Below are positions 50,806 to 58,910 of a stretch of DNA of 64,000 bases, piece by piece. The notes beneath the pieces were generated by a model, which had not been told where the DNA came from, made no database searches, and saw nothing but the letters and a program-made list of their open reading frames with translations. This stretch comes from Flavobacterium sp. 270. GTDB lineage: Bacteria; Bacteroidota; Bacteroidia; Flavobacteriales; Flavobacteriaceae. Location of the stretch: the NCBI RefSeq assembly GCF_004368785.1, contig NZ_SODM01000003.1, positions 1 through 64,000 on the forward strand, given 5' to 3'. The translations under genes were made by a program, and so were the position numbers. The first letter of the stretch is position 1, and each line of letters begins with the position of its first letter.

Positions 50806-51681
50806 ATGAAATCGATAGATCCAAATGATTTTAAAATTGTAGATAAAATAAGTCTAAAAAAAATTCCGACTTTATTAGATATAAAAGCTGATGATGACGA
50901 AAAGCAGGAAAAACTAGAAAAAGTTCAGAAAAAATTAAGTGAATTACAGGATGTAATGTATTCGCACAATAAATATGCAGTTCTAATCTGTCTGCAGGGA
51001 ATGGATACTTCCGGAAAAGATAGTTTGATTCGGGAAGTTTTTAAAGAATTTAATGCGCGTGGCGTTGTAGTGCATAGTTTTAAAACACCAAATTCAACAG
51101 AATTGGAGCATGATTATTTATGGCGACATTACATTGCACTTCCTGAAAAAGGAAAATTTGCCATTTTTAATAGAACACATTATGAGAATGTTTTAGTTAC
51201 GCGCGTGCATCCGGAATATATTTTAGGCGAAAATCTGCCGGGAATAAATTCGGTTAAAGATATAACTCCGAAATTCTGGAAAAATAGAATTGAACAGATT
51301 AATAATTTTGAAAAACATATTTCTGAAAACGGAACAATTGTAATGAAGTTTTTTCTGCATTTAAGCAAAGAAGAACAAAGAGAAAGATTATTACGTCGTC
51401 TGGAAGAAGGAAAACACAACTGGAAATTTTCTCCCGGAGATCTTAAAGAACGCGAACATTGGGACGAATATCAGGAATATTATGAAGAAGCAATAAATAA
51501 AACTTCTACAGATTATGCGCCTTGGTATATTGTTCCTGCTGATGATAAAGAAATGGCGCGATACATTGTAGCAAAAATTATCTGGGAAGAAATGCAGAAA
51601 CATACCGATATTAAGGAACCTGAATTGGATGAGGAAATAAAAAGCAATATCGAAAAGTATAAGAAAGAGTTAGGGGCTTAG
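50806..51681 (+). CDS. ppk2: Polyphosphate kinase 2 family protein
   Basis: A 291-residue PPK2-family enzyme that uses polyphosphate to phosphorylate nucleotides. Walker A GMDTSGKDS at 65-73, the lid region, and Walker B FAIFNRTHYENVLVTRVHPE near 115-134 (this family has a conserved Asn/Asp-Arg-Ser/Thr pattern here). HLSKEEQRERLLRRLEEGKHN near 186 and SPGDLKEREHWDEYQEYYEE near 209 are further hallmarks. Whether it makes NDPs or NTPs cannot be seen. Monocistronic, divergent from the propeller-like gene. Confidence 0.92.
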   Translation: MKSIDPNDFKIVDKISLKKIPTLLDIKADDDEKQEKLEKVQKKLSELQDVMYSHNKYAVLICLQGMDTSGKDSLIREVFKEFNARGVVVHSFKTPNSTELEHDYLWRHYIALPEKGKFAIFNRTHYENVLVTRVHPEYILGENLPGINSVKDITPKFWKNRIEQINNFEKHISENGTIVMKFFLHLSKEEQRERLLRRLEEGKHNWKFSPGDLKEREHWDEYQEYYEEAINKTSTDYAPWYIVPADDKEMARYIVAKIIWEEMQKHTDIKEPELDEEIKSNIEKYKKELGA

Positions 51682-51730
51682 ATGAATTAGATAATTTGTC
51701 AATTTGATAATTAGATAATTTTCTACGAAT

Positions 51731-51763
51731 AAACCCGACAGGTTTTAAAAACCTGTCGGGTTT
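51731..51763 (+). terminator. Terminator after PPK2 (AAACCCGACAGGTTT repeat type)
   Basis: Perfect 15-bp stem AAACCCGACAGGTTT (51731-51745) with its complement (51749-51763) and a 3-base loop, then T-rich sequence. Confidence 0.82.
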
Positions 51764-51808
51764 GCTTTATTACAGAATTGAAAAATTTACGTTTTTAAAA
51801 TAAAAAAA

Positions 51809-51836
51809 CCGGCAGAGTGAGATCTGCCGGAATTTT
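51809..51836 (-). terminator. Terminator of the outer-membrane protein gene
   Basis: Stem CCGGCAGA (51809-51816) with TCTGCCGG (51823-51830), A tract upstream on plus and T residues after; on the minus strand it follows the gene at 51869. Confidence 0.78.
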
Positions 51837-51868
51837 CCCAAAAACAAAAAAATAAAATAAACCTAATT

Positions 51869-52399
51869 TTATAAGTCGAAACCATAAGCAACACGTAATG
51901 CTACCTGATTGGTTCTAAAATCGTGATAATCTTCATATCTAACGCTTAAGTCGATGTATTTATTGGCATACCCAATTCCAGGAGCCCATAAAAAACTTGT
52001 TTTATCGTAACCATTTGTCACGGCAAAAGCAGCACCAACTTCTCCTAAAACATAGAATTGATCTTCCCAGATAAAAGCTTTAAAACCAGCTTTTGCAGGA
52101 ATAAATCCTAGATCTTTTACGTCATTTCCAAGGTCATCTTTACCCCCAATAAATAAATTGGTAAAACCTGTGGTTAGGGTCAATGATGCTCTTTTTGTTA
52201 AATCATATTGTAAACGAACATCTCCACCAAGTGACCAATCGTAGTCGTTGTCAGTTGGTATACCGCCATTAATTCCAAATCCTAATCTAAAACCTTGATC
52301 ATAATTTTTAATCTCACTGTCTTGAGCGAAAGTTGTATTGGCGTATAAAAAGGCAAAAGCTGCCAGGCATAACATTTTTAGATTTCTTGATTTCTTCAT
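51869..52399 (-). CDS. Outer-membrane beta-barrel-like protein
   Basis: A 176-residue exported protein. Signal peptide about 1-25 (MLCLAAFAFLYANTTFA). The mature part consists of alternating amphipathic strands typical of a small outer-membrane barrel: FRLGFGINGGIPTDNDYDWS, GGDVRLQYDLTKRASLTLTT, FIPAKAGFKAFIWEDQFYVL and YIDLSVRYEDYHDFRTNQVA. The last strand ends VALRVAYGFDL, with a terminal aromatic/hydrophobic pattern as in outer-membrane proteins. No specific function is recognised. Monocistronic. Confidence 0.78.
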   Translation of the reverse strand: MKKSRNLKMLCLAAFAFLYANTTFAQDSEIKNYDQGFRLGFGINGGIPTDNDYDWSLGGDVRLQYDLTKRASLTLTTGFTNLFIGGKDDLGNDVKDLGFIPAKAGFKAFIWEDQFYVLGEVGAAFAVTNGYDKTSFLWAPGIGYANKYIDLSVRYEDYHDFRTNQVALRVAYGFDL

Positions 52400-52563
52400 G
52401 ACAATTTTTTTATTAATTTTTAATATTGTAAAAGTAACAGCAAGGTTTTAGGAGCTTGTTATATAATTTTTTAGAATTGTTATATAATGTTGGGGTTCGC
52501 GCGATATTTACCTTAATATTTGCTTATATTTTTAATACTGCCAAAGAATCCAAAGCTTCTGAT

Positions 52564-52571
52564 TATCTTTG
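52564..52571 (+). promoter_or_regulatory. Bacteroidota -7 element (TATCTTTG) for the MATE gene
   Basis: Exact TAnnTTTG match 20 bases before the GTG at 52592. No clear -33 element. Confidence 0.6.
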
Positions 52572-52591
52572 CCCACTAAAAAAGAAGTGAA

Positions 52592-53977
52592 GTGAATCTA
52601 AAACAATACACCAAAGAGTTCTCCTATAATTTAAGACTGGCTTATCCTATTATATTAGGAATGGTCGGACATACCTTAATTGGTATCGTAGATAATATTA
52701 TGGTAGGAAAATTGGGAAGTACAGAATTAGCTGCTGTTTCTTTAGGTAATAGTATGATCTTTATTGCAATGTCGCTTGGTATTGGTTTTTCTACCGCAAT
52801 AACACCAATTGTGGCAGAAGGTGATGCAGAAAAAAATGATACCAAAATTCGTTCGGCGTTTCATCACGGATTATTTTTATGTACCATTTTAGGACTGGTT
52901 CTTTTTGGCGTAATTATTTTGGCAAAGCCAATAATGGAATTGTTAGAACAACCTGCTGATGTAATTGCTTTGGCGAAACCCTATTTAGGCTGGGTTGCTT
53001 TTTCTTTGATTCCGCTAATTATGTATCAGGGATACAAACAATTTGCCGACGGACTTTCGCTTACCAAATATTCTATGTATGCAATGGTTATGGCAAATGT
53101 CCTTCACGTAGGTATGAATTATGTCTTGATTTACGGAATTTGGTTTTTTCCAAAAATGGGAATCATCGGCGCGGCGCTTGGAACTGTAATTTCGAGAATA
53201 TTTTTGGTAATGTTTATGCATATAATGCTGTCCAGAAGAAATGACTTAAAACGTTTCTTTAAAAATTTCAGTTTTGATGAAATTAAAAAAGAAACCATAA
53301 AAAAAATAATCAATATCGGATTTCCGTCTGCTATGCAAATGCTTTTTGAAGTAGTTCTTTTTACAGCTTCCATTTGGCTTTGCGGTAATATTGGTAAAAC
53401 CAGCCAAGCAGCCAATCAGGTTGCCTTAAGTTTATCATCACTTACTTTTATGTTTGCTATGGGATTAAGCGTGACTTCGATGATCAGAGTCAGCAACCAG
53501 AGAGGATTGATGGATTTTAAAAAATTGGTAGTTGTCGCTCGTTCCATTTTTTTACTTGCCATTATGCTGGAAACTGTTTTTGCTGCGCTGTTTATAATTT
53601 TCCACAATTTTTTGCCGCATATCTTTTTGAATATGGAAAACAGCGGACAACTTTTGGATAATACCGAAGTGGTAAGTATTGCATCAAAATTACTTTTAAT
53701 TGCAGCTGTATTCCAAATTTCTGACGGAATTCAGGTTGTGGTTTTAGGAGCGTTGCGCGGTTTACAAGACGTTAAAATACCCATGTATATTACTTTTGTC
53801 GCCTATTGGGTAATTGGTTTTCCAATTTCCTATTATTTAGGAGAACATACAGAATGGAAAGCGCAGGGAGTTTGGATTGGGCTTTTGGCCGGATTGACTT
53901 CTGCAGCGATATTCTTGTACCTTCGTTTTCATTACTTAACAAAAAAATTAATCAATAATTCATTTTCAAATACTTAA
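52592..53977 (+). CDS. MATE-family efflux transporter
   Basis: A 461-residue multidrug and toxin extrusion protein with about 12 membrane segments in two MatE halves. The first starts LRLAYPIILGMVGHTLIGIV near 14-33 and continues DNIMVGKLGSTELAAVSLGN; the second is near 240-260 (IINIGFPSAMQMLFEVVLFT). The start is GTG (MNLKQYTKEF), the only plausible start near the promoter. Substrate (drugs, organic cations) and coupling ion are unknown. Followed 27 bp later by a small acidic protein gene. Confidence 0.93.
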   Translation: MNLKQYTKEFSYNLRLAYPIILGMVGHTLIGIVDNIMVGKLGSTELAAVSLGNSMIFIAMSLGIGFSTAITPIVAEGDAEKNDTKIRSAFHHGLFLCTILGLVLFGVIILAKPIMELLEQPADVIALAKPYLGWVAFSLIPLIMYQGYKQFADGLSLTKYSMYAMVMANVLHVGMNYVLIYGIWFFPKMGIIGAALGTVISRIFLVMFMHIMLSRRNDLKRFFKNFSFDEIKKETIKKIINIGFPSAMQMLFEVVLFTASIWLCGNIGKTSQAANQVALSLSSLTFMFAMGLSVTSMIRVSNQRGLMDFKKLVVVARSIFLLAIMLETVFAALFIIFHNFLPHIFLNMENSGQLLDNTEVVSIASKLLLIAAVFQISDGIQVVVLGALRGLQDVKIPMYITFVAYWVIGFPISYYLGEHTEWKAQGVWIGLLAGLTSAAIFLYLRFHYLTKKLINNSFSNT

Positions 53978-54004
53978 ATTTGAAATCTTTAAAATCAAAA
54001 TAAT

Positions 54005-54232
54005 ATGGAATTACCTAAATTTTTACTCGGAGATAATACTGATTTTCCAGATGATATCTTTATCATTCACCTTGATTATCCACGATTTATAATTAATCTT
54101 AAAGATGATGAGGTTGAGTTTATGGAAGAAGCTGAAGATCTTGATGAAGCAGAATTAAATGCCGAAATGGAAGGTTTGATTGTTTTAGCAAATGAGTTTT
54201 ACGACAGAGAAATAAATCGTTACGAAGAGTAA
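54005..54232 (+). CDS. Small acidic protein of unknown function
   Basis: A 75-residue, very acidic protein. The N-terminal LPKFLLGDNTDFPDDIFIIH and central LDYPRFIINLKDDEVEF form short hydrophobic strands, followed by an acidic helix-like stretch (EEAEDLDEAELNAEMEGLIV). No signal peptide or membrane segment, so it is cytoplasmic. I do not recognise a family, but the strong codon consistency and tight context (27 bp after MATE, 33 bp before the sulfatase) support a real gene. Confidence 0.7.
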   Translation: MELPKFLLGDNTDFPDDIFIIHLDYPRFIINLKDDEVEFMEEAEDLDEAELNAEMEGLIVLANEFYDREINRYEE

Positions 54233-54265
54233 TTATTTTATCCATTTTAATTTTATATCTGTTTA

Positions 54266-56200
54266 ATGAAAAAATTGAGTTTTTTAAAACCGGTAATTAA
54301 TTTTATAGCAATCGGATTGGTTATTACGACTTTAAGCCGAATTGTTTTGTTTTTTATATTTAAAGATAGAGTAGTAGAAACACAAGATTTCTGGTATATT
54401 TTTCCAATTGGTCTTAGAATGGATTTAATATTACTGTGCTATTTGTCTTTTCTTCCATTTCTGCTGCTTACTTTTCTTCCGGCAAAATGGATCAAATTCA
54501 CCAATAATTTTCTGGTTGCTTACAGTTTCTTATTTCTGTTTCTGATTCTTTTTGTAGAATTGGCTTCACCAGATTTCATCAAACAATACGATACACGACC
54601 AAATAAGATTTTCTTAGATTATCTTATTTATCCAAAAGAAGTAGTCGGAATGCTTTTAAAAAGTTATCTGACATCAATCATCGTTACTTTCCTGATTATG
54701 GGAGTGGTTTTGTATTTTGCTTTCAAAAAAGGAAAAAAGTTTTTTTATACTACGGCATCAGAATATAAATTCAAATTAATGGTATTTCCGTTAATTGCTT
54801 TTCTATTGTTTTTTGGAGCACGTTCTAGTTTAACTTCAAAACGACCAATTAATGCCAGTAATGCTGTATTTTCTACAGATCAGTTAACAAATACATTAGG
54901 TTTAAATTCATTTTATACAGTAGCTTTTGCCGCGTATTCTATTAAAAATGAAGGAAACACAAAGATGTATGGTAAAATGGATGAAGCCGAAGCAATTGCT
55001 CGTGTAAAAAAATACATGATTGCCGGTCCAAATGATTTTACAGACAAAGATATTCCGTTCCTGCATGTACAGCAACCCGATACGGTGGTGAAGAAACCTT
55101 ATAATTTGGTGATTTTTCTGCAAGAAAGTTTAGGTGCAGAATATGTTGGAATTTTAGGCGGAAAACCATTAACACCAGAATTTGATAAATTATCTAAAGA
55201 AGGTTTATTATTTACCAATTTATATTGCACAGGAACAAGAAGTGTACGCGGTATTGAAGCGGTTGTAACCGGATTTTTACCTTCACCATCTGAAAGTGTT
55301 GTGCGATTAGGAAACTCACAGCAAGGCTTTTTTACATTGGCAGATGCCTTAAAACAAAAAGGGTACGATACCAGTTTTATTTATGGCGGAATGGCCAATT
55401 TTGATAATATGGCTTCGTTTTTCAACGGAAATGGTTTTCAGGATATTGTAGACCAAACTGATTTTGAATCTGATGGAAATAAATACGCCTTTAAAGGAAC
55501 CTGGGGTTATTCTGATGAAGATTTAGTAACCAAAGCCAATAGTTATTTTAAATCTAAAGGAAACAAACCGTTCTTTTCTTTGATGTTCTCAACTTCAAAC
55601 CACGAACCTTTTGAATATCCTGCAGGAAGAATTAAACCTTACGATAAAAAGGCTGCAACAGTAAATAATGCAATGAAATATGCTGATTTCTCTATTGGGA
55701 AATTCTTTGAAATGGCTAAAAAAGAAGCTTATTTTAAAAACACAATTTTCATTGTAATTGCCGATCATAATACAAGGACATACGGAAAGAATTTAGTGCC
55801 GATAAATAAATTCCATATTCCGGCTTTAATAATGGGGCCAGGAGTTCAAAAAGGAGCTGTTTATAATAAATTGGCAAGTCAAATCGATATTCCGCCAACA
55901 TTATTAGGTTACGTAGGACTTCCGTTTGAAACACCAATGGTAGGAAGAAATTTAACCAAATTAGATGCTAAAGTTCCGGGAAGGTCAATCATGCAGTTTA
56001 ACGATATCAATGCCTTTAGAATAGAAAACCAAGTTGTTATTATGCAGCCAAATCTAAAACCACTGCAATTTGAAATCAAAAATGACACGACTTTTGTTCC
56101 TGTAAAACTAAATGAAGAATTAGCAAAAGATGCTTTGGCACACGTGATTACAGCAGGGAATTTGTATAAGGAGAGTAAATATAAGCTTAGAAAAAAATAG
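54266..56200 (+). CDS. LtaS-like membrane sulfatase/phosphoglycerol transferase
   Basis: A 644-residue protein with about five N-terminal membrane segments (within 10-200) and a sulfatase-fold domain from about 278 to 600. The nucleophile is likely Thr324 in CTGTRSVRG, and metal ligands are likely in IFLQESLGAEYVG near 283-295 and VIADHNTRTYGKN near 500. LtaS enzymes build lipoteichoic acid in Gram-positives; in this Gram-negative the homologue may modify periplasmic glucans or lipids with phosphoglycerol or phosphoethanolamine. It is followed by a CTTAGAACC-type repeat. Confidence 0.85.
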   Translation: MKKLSFLKPVINFIAIGLVITTLSRIVLFFIFKDRVVETQDFWYIFPIGLRMDLILLCYLSFLPFLLLTFLPAKWIKFTNNFLVAYSFLFLFLILFVELASPDFIKQYDTRPNKIFLDYLIYPKEVVGMLLKSYLTSIIVTFLIMGVVLYFAFKKGKKFFYTTASEYKFKLMVFPLIAFLLFFGARSSLTSKRPINASNAVFSTDQLTNTLGLNSFYTVAFAAYSIKNEGNTKMYGKMDEAEAIARVKKYMIAGPNDFTDKDIPFLHVQQPDTVVKKPYNLVIFLQESLGAEYVGILGGKPLTPEFDKLSKEGLLFTNLYCTGTRSVRGIEAVVTGFLPSPSESVVRLGNSQQGFFTLADALKQKGYDTSFIYGGMANFDNMASFFNGNGFQDIVDQTDFESDGNKYAFKGTWGYSDEDLVTKANSYFKSKGNKPFFSLMFSTSNHEPFEYPAGRIKPYDKKAATVNNAMKYADFSIGKFFEMAKKEAYFKNTIFIVIADHNTRTYGKNLVPINKFHIPALIMGPGVQKGAVYNKLASQIDIPPTLLGYVGLPFETPMVGRNLTKLDAKVPGRSIMQFNDINAFRIENQVVIMQPNLKPLQFEIKNDTTFVPVKLNEELAKDALAHVITAGNLYKESKYKLRKK

Positions 56201-56202
56201 TT

Positions 56203-56275
56203 GCTAAGATACTGAGGTTCTTAGGTTCTAAGTTTTTTCTTAGTAGCTTAGAACCTTAGTTACTTAGAACCTTTG
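56203..56275. repeat. CTTAGAACCTTAG-type palindromic repeat reaching into meaB
   Basis: TTGCTAAGATACTGAGGTTC and TTAGGTTCTAAG (left) face CTTAGTAGCTTAGAACCTTA and TTACTTAGAACC (right). The right end covers the meaB stop codon and its last codons (GSK). Confidence 0.78.
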
Positions 56276-57354
56276 AAATATAATTTTAATAAAATCTGAG
56301 CAGCTGCAAAAGGTGATATTTCATCATTTTGCACTGCTTTTTTGTTTTCTTCTAATGCTGCAATTATTTCGGGTTGATTGTAAAAGTTTTGTTTCAATTC
56401 CTCGTTGATGGTTTCCATCATCCAGAATTGATTTTGTTCTTTTCGTTTTTCCTGAAAATAACCAGTTTCGTTTGTCATTTCAAAATAGCTTAAAATCGTA
56501 TCCCAGATTTCAGGAATTCCTTCTTTTGTTAGAGAACTGCAAGTAGTAACTTTTGGTTGCCAATTGGATTGCTTTTGCGGAAATAAATGCAAAGCCCGAT
56601 TAAATTCTAATTTCGCCAGATTTGCTTTTTTAATATTATCGCCATCTGCTTTATTGATTACAATTGCATCTGCCATTTCCATAATACCACGTTTAATACC
56701 TTGAAGTTCATCGCCGGCGCCGGAAATCTTCAATAATAAAAAAAAGTCCACCATACTGTGTACAGCGGTTTCGCTTTGTCCAACGCCAACAGTTTCAATT
56801 ACAATAGTATCAAAACCTGCAGCTTCACATAAAATAATGGTTTCTCGTGTTTTTCTTGCCACACCGCCCAAAGTATCTCCAGAAGCACTCGGTCTTATAA
56901 AAGCATTTTCATCTTTCACCAATTCTTCCATTCGGGTTTTATCTCCAAGAATACTTCCGTGTGAAAGCGAACTGCTTGGATCAACGGCTAATACGGCAAC
57001 TTTTTTATTCAAGGCTGTTAGCGATTTTCCAAAAGCTTCAATAAATGTACTTTTTCCAACGCCTGGAACTCCCGTAATTCCAATTCTAATAGATTTATTA
57101 GAATAGGGAAGACAGCCTTTTATAACTTCGTTTGCTTTTTGAGCATGTTCAGGATTTGTACTTTCTACCAAAGTAATCGCACGGCTTAGCGCAGTTCTGT
57201 TACCGTTTAAAATTCCAGCAATTAATTCTTCAGAAGAAGGGAGTTGCCGTCTTCTATGTTGTATTTGAGAGATTAATGCAACATTGGTAATTTCAGGAGA
57301 CGAAATTCCAGCTTTTTCTTGTAGACTGCTTTCTTGTTTTTTTGAACTTGACAA
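56260..57354 (-). CDS. meaB: MeaB-type GTPase for methylmalonyl-CoA mutase
   Basis: Chaperone GTPase that protects and reloads adenosylcobalamin in methylmalonyl-CoA mutase. The 364-residue G3E P-loop protein has Walker A GITGVPGVGKST near 93-104, switch region VLAVDPSSSLSHGSILGDKT near 119-138, ETVGVGQSE near 186-194 and the base-specificity motif INKADG near 232. The C-terminal helical extension mediates dimerisation. The start is TTG. The last residues come from repeat DNA. The mutase genes lie about 42 kb away. Confidence 0.94.
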   Translation of the reverse strand: MSSSKKQESSLQEKAGISSPEITNVALISQIQHRRRQLPSSEELIAGILNGNRTALSRAITLVESTNPEHAQKANEVIKGCLPYSNKSIRIGITGVPGVGKSTFIEAFGKSLTALNKKVAVLAVDPSSSLSHGSILGDKTRMEELVKDENAFIRPSASGDTLGGVARKTRETIILCEAAGFDTIVIETVGVGQSETAVHSMVDFFLLLKISGAGDELQGIKRGIMEMADAIVINKADGDNIKKANLAKLEFNRALHLFPQKQSNWQPKVTTCSSLTKEGIPEIWDTILSYFEMTNETGYFQEKRKEQNQFWMMETINEELKQNFYNQPEIIAALEENKKAVQNDEISPFAAAQILLKLYFKGSK

Positions 57355-57390
57355 AACGTATTTTTTGGTTTTGTAAAAGTACAGAAAACA

Positions 57391-57433
57391 AAAACAGTTT
57401 CAAAAAAGACTATTGTGCTTTTGAAACTGTTTT
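57391..57433. repeat. 15-bp perfect inverted repeat upstream of meaB
   Basis: AAAACAGTTTCAAAA (57391-57405) and TTTTGAAACTGTTTT (57419-57433) are perfect complements with a 13-base loop. Located 36 bases upstream of the meaB start on the minus strand; may be an upstream terminator or a leader hairpin. Confidence 0.7.
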
Positions 57434-57489
57434 GTGATGTATAAAACACGAATTGCACGAATTAGTACAAATTTTTAAGGGCGTAAAAA

Positions 57490-57568
57490 TTTTTGCCACG
57501 AATTACACCAATCTACATTAATTTTTTTAAATCTTAATTAGTGCAATTTGTGTAATTCGTGGCAAAAA
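57490..57568. repeat. TTTTTGCCACGAATTACAC inverted repeat (19 bp)
   Basis: 57490-57508 (TTTTTGCCACGAATTACAC) and 57550-57568 are perfect complements, with internal partial palindromes and a nearby extra copy CACGAATTGCACGAATTAG at about 57448. Confidence 0.8.
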
Positions 57569-57569
57569 A

Positions 57570-57604
57570 ACTTAGAACCTCAGAATCTTAGAACCTTAGC
57601 AGCT
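57570..57604. repeat. CTTAGAACC-type repeat after the NAD(P)-binding gene
   Basis: ACTTAGAACCTCAGAATCTT followed by AGAACCTTAGCAGC. Same family as at 33150-33246. Confidence 0.6.
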
Positions 57605-57613
57605 TAAAAAAAA

Positions 57614-58255
57614 TTAATACGCCGCTGTAAAACGCACTTGGTTATGTTTTGCATTTTCAGCTTCATCTGCAATCACAACAGCTAAATCTTCAACAGAAAG
57701 AATACTTCTTTGATCCGCATCAAAAACAGGATTTTCTAAACCTAAACGGTATTTCCCTGTTCTGCCTGTTGTAATTCCCGGATGCATTTCAAAAGCAGGA
57801 CTAAAAAATGCCCAATCCAATTCTTTTTCTTCTTTAAGAATATTTAAATAATCTCTCGCAGCAGTTGCGCCAGCGTGATATTCTTTTGGGAAATCTGGAG
57901 TGTCAACCGCTTGTAAACCTGGTGCAACAAACAAACTTCCGGCACCGCCAATTGTAATAAAACGTTTTACGCCAGATTTTTTTACCGCTTCCTGAATTGC
58001 TTTAGAACCAGCAATAAAATCATCGTAGATATTTGGGTTTGTCCATCCAGAGTTATAAGCAGAAATAACAACGTCGTTACCTTTTAAAGCATCTGCCAAA
58101 GCGTCAATATTTAAAATATCTGCAGCAATCCAATTTACATTAGCTGTATTTTTTGGATTTCTAACAATAGCTGTAATCTCTTGGTTTCTTGAAGATAATT
58201 CGTTTAAAATTGCGGAACCTACAAATCCTGTTGCTCCAATAATTGCGATTTTCAT
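57614..58255 (-). CDS. NAD(P)-binding Rossmann-fold protein, YwnB-like
   Basis: A 213-residue atypical SDR/NmrA-like protein. It opens with the dinucleotide motif KIAIIGATGFVGSAILNELS near 2-21. ALKGNDVVISAYNSGW near 58 and KRFITIGGAGSLFVAPG near 97-113 match YwnB-type NAD(P)H-binding proteins. FSPAFEMHPGITTGRTGKYR near 151-170 is also typical. Likely an oxidoreductase or redox sensor of unknown substrate. It lies 56 bp downstream of an Rrf2 regulator gene; the pairing matches ywnA-ywnB in Bacillus subtilis. A candidate operator precedes it. Confidence 0.87.
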   Translation of the reverse strand: MKIAIIGATGFVGSAILNELSSRNQEITAIVRNPKNTANVNWIAADILNIDALADALKGNDVVISAYNSGWTNPNIYDDFIAGSKAIQEAVKKSGVKRFITIGGAGSLFVAPGLQAVDTPDFPKEYHAGATAARDYLNILKEEKELDWAFFSPAFEMHPGITTGRTGKYRLGLENPVFDADQRSILSVEDLAVVIADEAENAKHNQVRFTAAY

Positions 58256-58273
58256 AATATATAAATTTAATTA

Positions 58274-58291
58274 GTAATAAAAAATGTTACA
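58274..58291. promoter_or_regulatory. Candidate Rrf2 operator 1 (GTAATAAAAAATGTTACA)
   Basis: 18-bp motif 18 bases before the YwnB-like start codon. It matches the site before the Rrf2 gene at 17 of 18 positions and contains the inverted GTAA/TTAC ends. Confidence 0.65.
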
Positions 58292-58311
58292 GTTTAATGT
58301 AAAAAAAAGCT

Positions 58312-58719
58312 TTAGAACTGATTAGAAAAATCTTCTAATGTAATGTCGTTCAGTTGTAAACTAATTTTTTCGTTCATTTCAGCATACAAGGCAGCTAAAT
58401 TTTCATTGATTTTTTTTCCAACCGGACAATCGGGATTCGGCTGATTTTTTGCGTATCCCAAACCAATGTTTTCAAAAGTCATTTCGAATATTTCTTTCAG
58501 CGTAATATTCTGAGCTGCTTTAGACAATTTTGTACCTCCATTTTTGCCTTCTTTACTTTCTACAACATGATGTGCTTTTAGGTTTGCAATTTCTTTTCTA
58601 ACCAAAACAGGATTTAGGTTCATACTTCCCGCAATAAATTCTGAAGACAAAAAGTCATTCGGAAATTTAGTAAGCAAAGTTAGAATGTGAATCGTTATGG
58701 CAAATTTACCTGAAATCAT
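58312..58719 (-). CDS. Rrf2-family transcriptional regulator, YwnA-like
   Basis: A 135-residue winged-helix regulator. The N-terminus MISGKFAITIHILTLLTKFP is typical of Rrf2. DNA recognition helices are in LNPVLVRKEIANLKAHHVVE near 34-53, followed by the wing EGKNGGTKLSKAAQNITLKE near 57-76. Only one Cys is present (NPDCPVG near 96), so it lacks the three-Cys iron-sulfur site of IscR/NsrR and probably senses by another means (CymR/YwnA group). The same motif before its own gene and the next gene suggests autoregulation. Confidence 0.9.
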   Translation of the reverse strand: MISGKFAITIHILTLLTKFPNDFLSSEFIAGSMNLNPVLVRKEIANLKAHHVVESKEGKNGGTKLSKAAQNITLKEIFEMTFENIGLGYAKNQPNPDCPVGKKINENLAALYAEMNEKISLQLNDITLEDFSNQF

Positions 58720-58722
58720 ACT

Positions 58723-58740
58723 GTAATAAAATATGTTACA
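58723..58740. promoter_or_regulatory. Candidate Rrf2 operator 2 (GTAATAAAATATGTTACA)
   Basis: 18-bp motif 3 bases from the Rrf2 start codon; it overlaps the end of the -7 element at 58739-58746 and covers the expected transcription start. Confidence 0.65.
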
Positions 58741-58746
58741 AATTTA
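58739..58746 (-). promoter_or_regulatory. Bacteroidota -7 element (TAAATTTG on minus strand) for the Rrf2 gene
   Basis: Exact TAnnTTTG match on the minus strand, 19 bases before the Rrf2 start codon, abutting the candidate operator. Confidence 0.6.
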
Positions 58747-58834
58747 AATAGTTTTATTCAATAAAAAAATAATTTTAACTAAAAATAATTTTTCCGTTTC
58801 AAAAATAGGAGACAAGCATTAAAATACAAACAGA

Positions 58835-58867
58835 TTGGCTTTGTGCTTTTTTTTATCACTAGATTTG
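58835..58867 (+). promoter_or_regulatory. Bacteroidota promoter for the serine hydrolase (TTG, spacer 22, TAGATTTG)
   Basis: TTG at 58835-58837 and TAGATTTG at 58860-58867. The ATG follows 43 bases later. Confidence 0.6.
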
Positions 58868-58910
58868 TAAATGCTAATGTTTTAGAAATAAATGCCAATA
58901 ATTTATTAGA

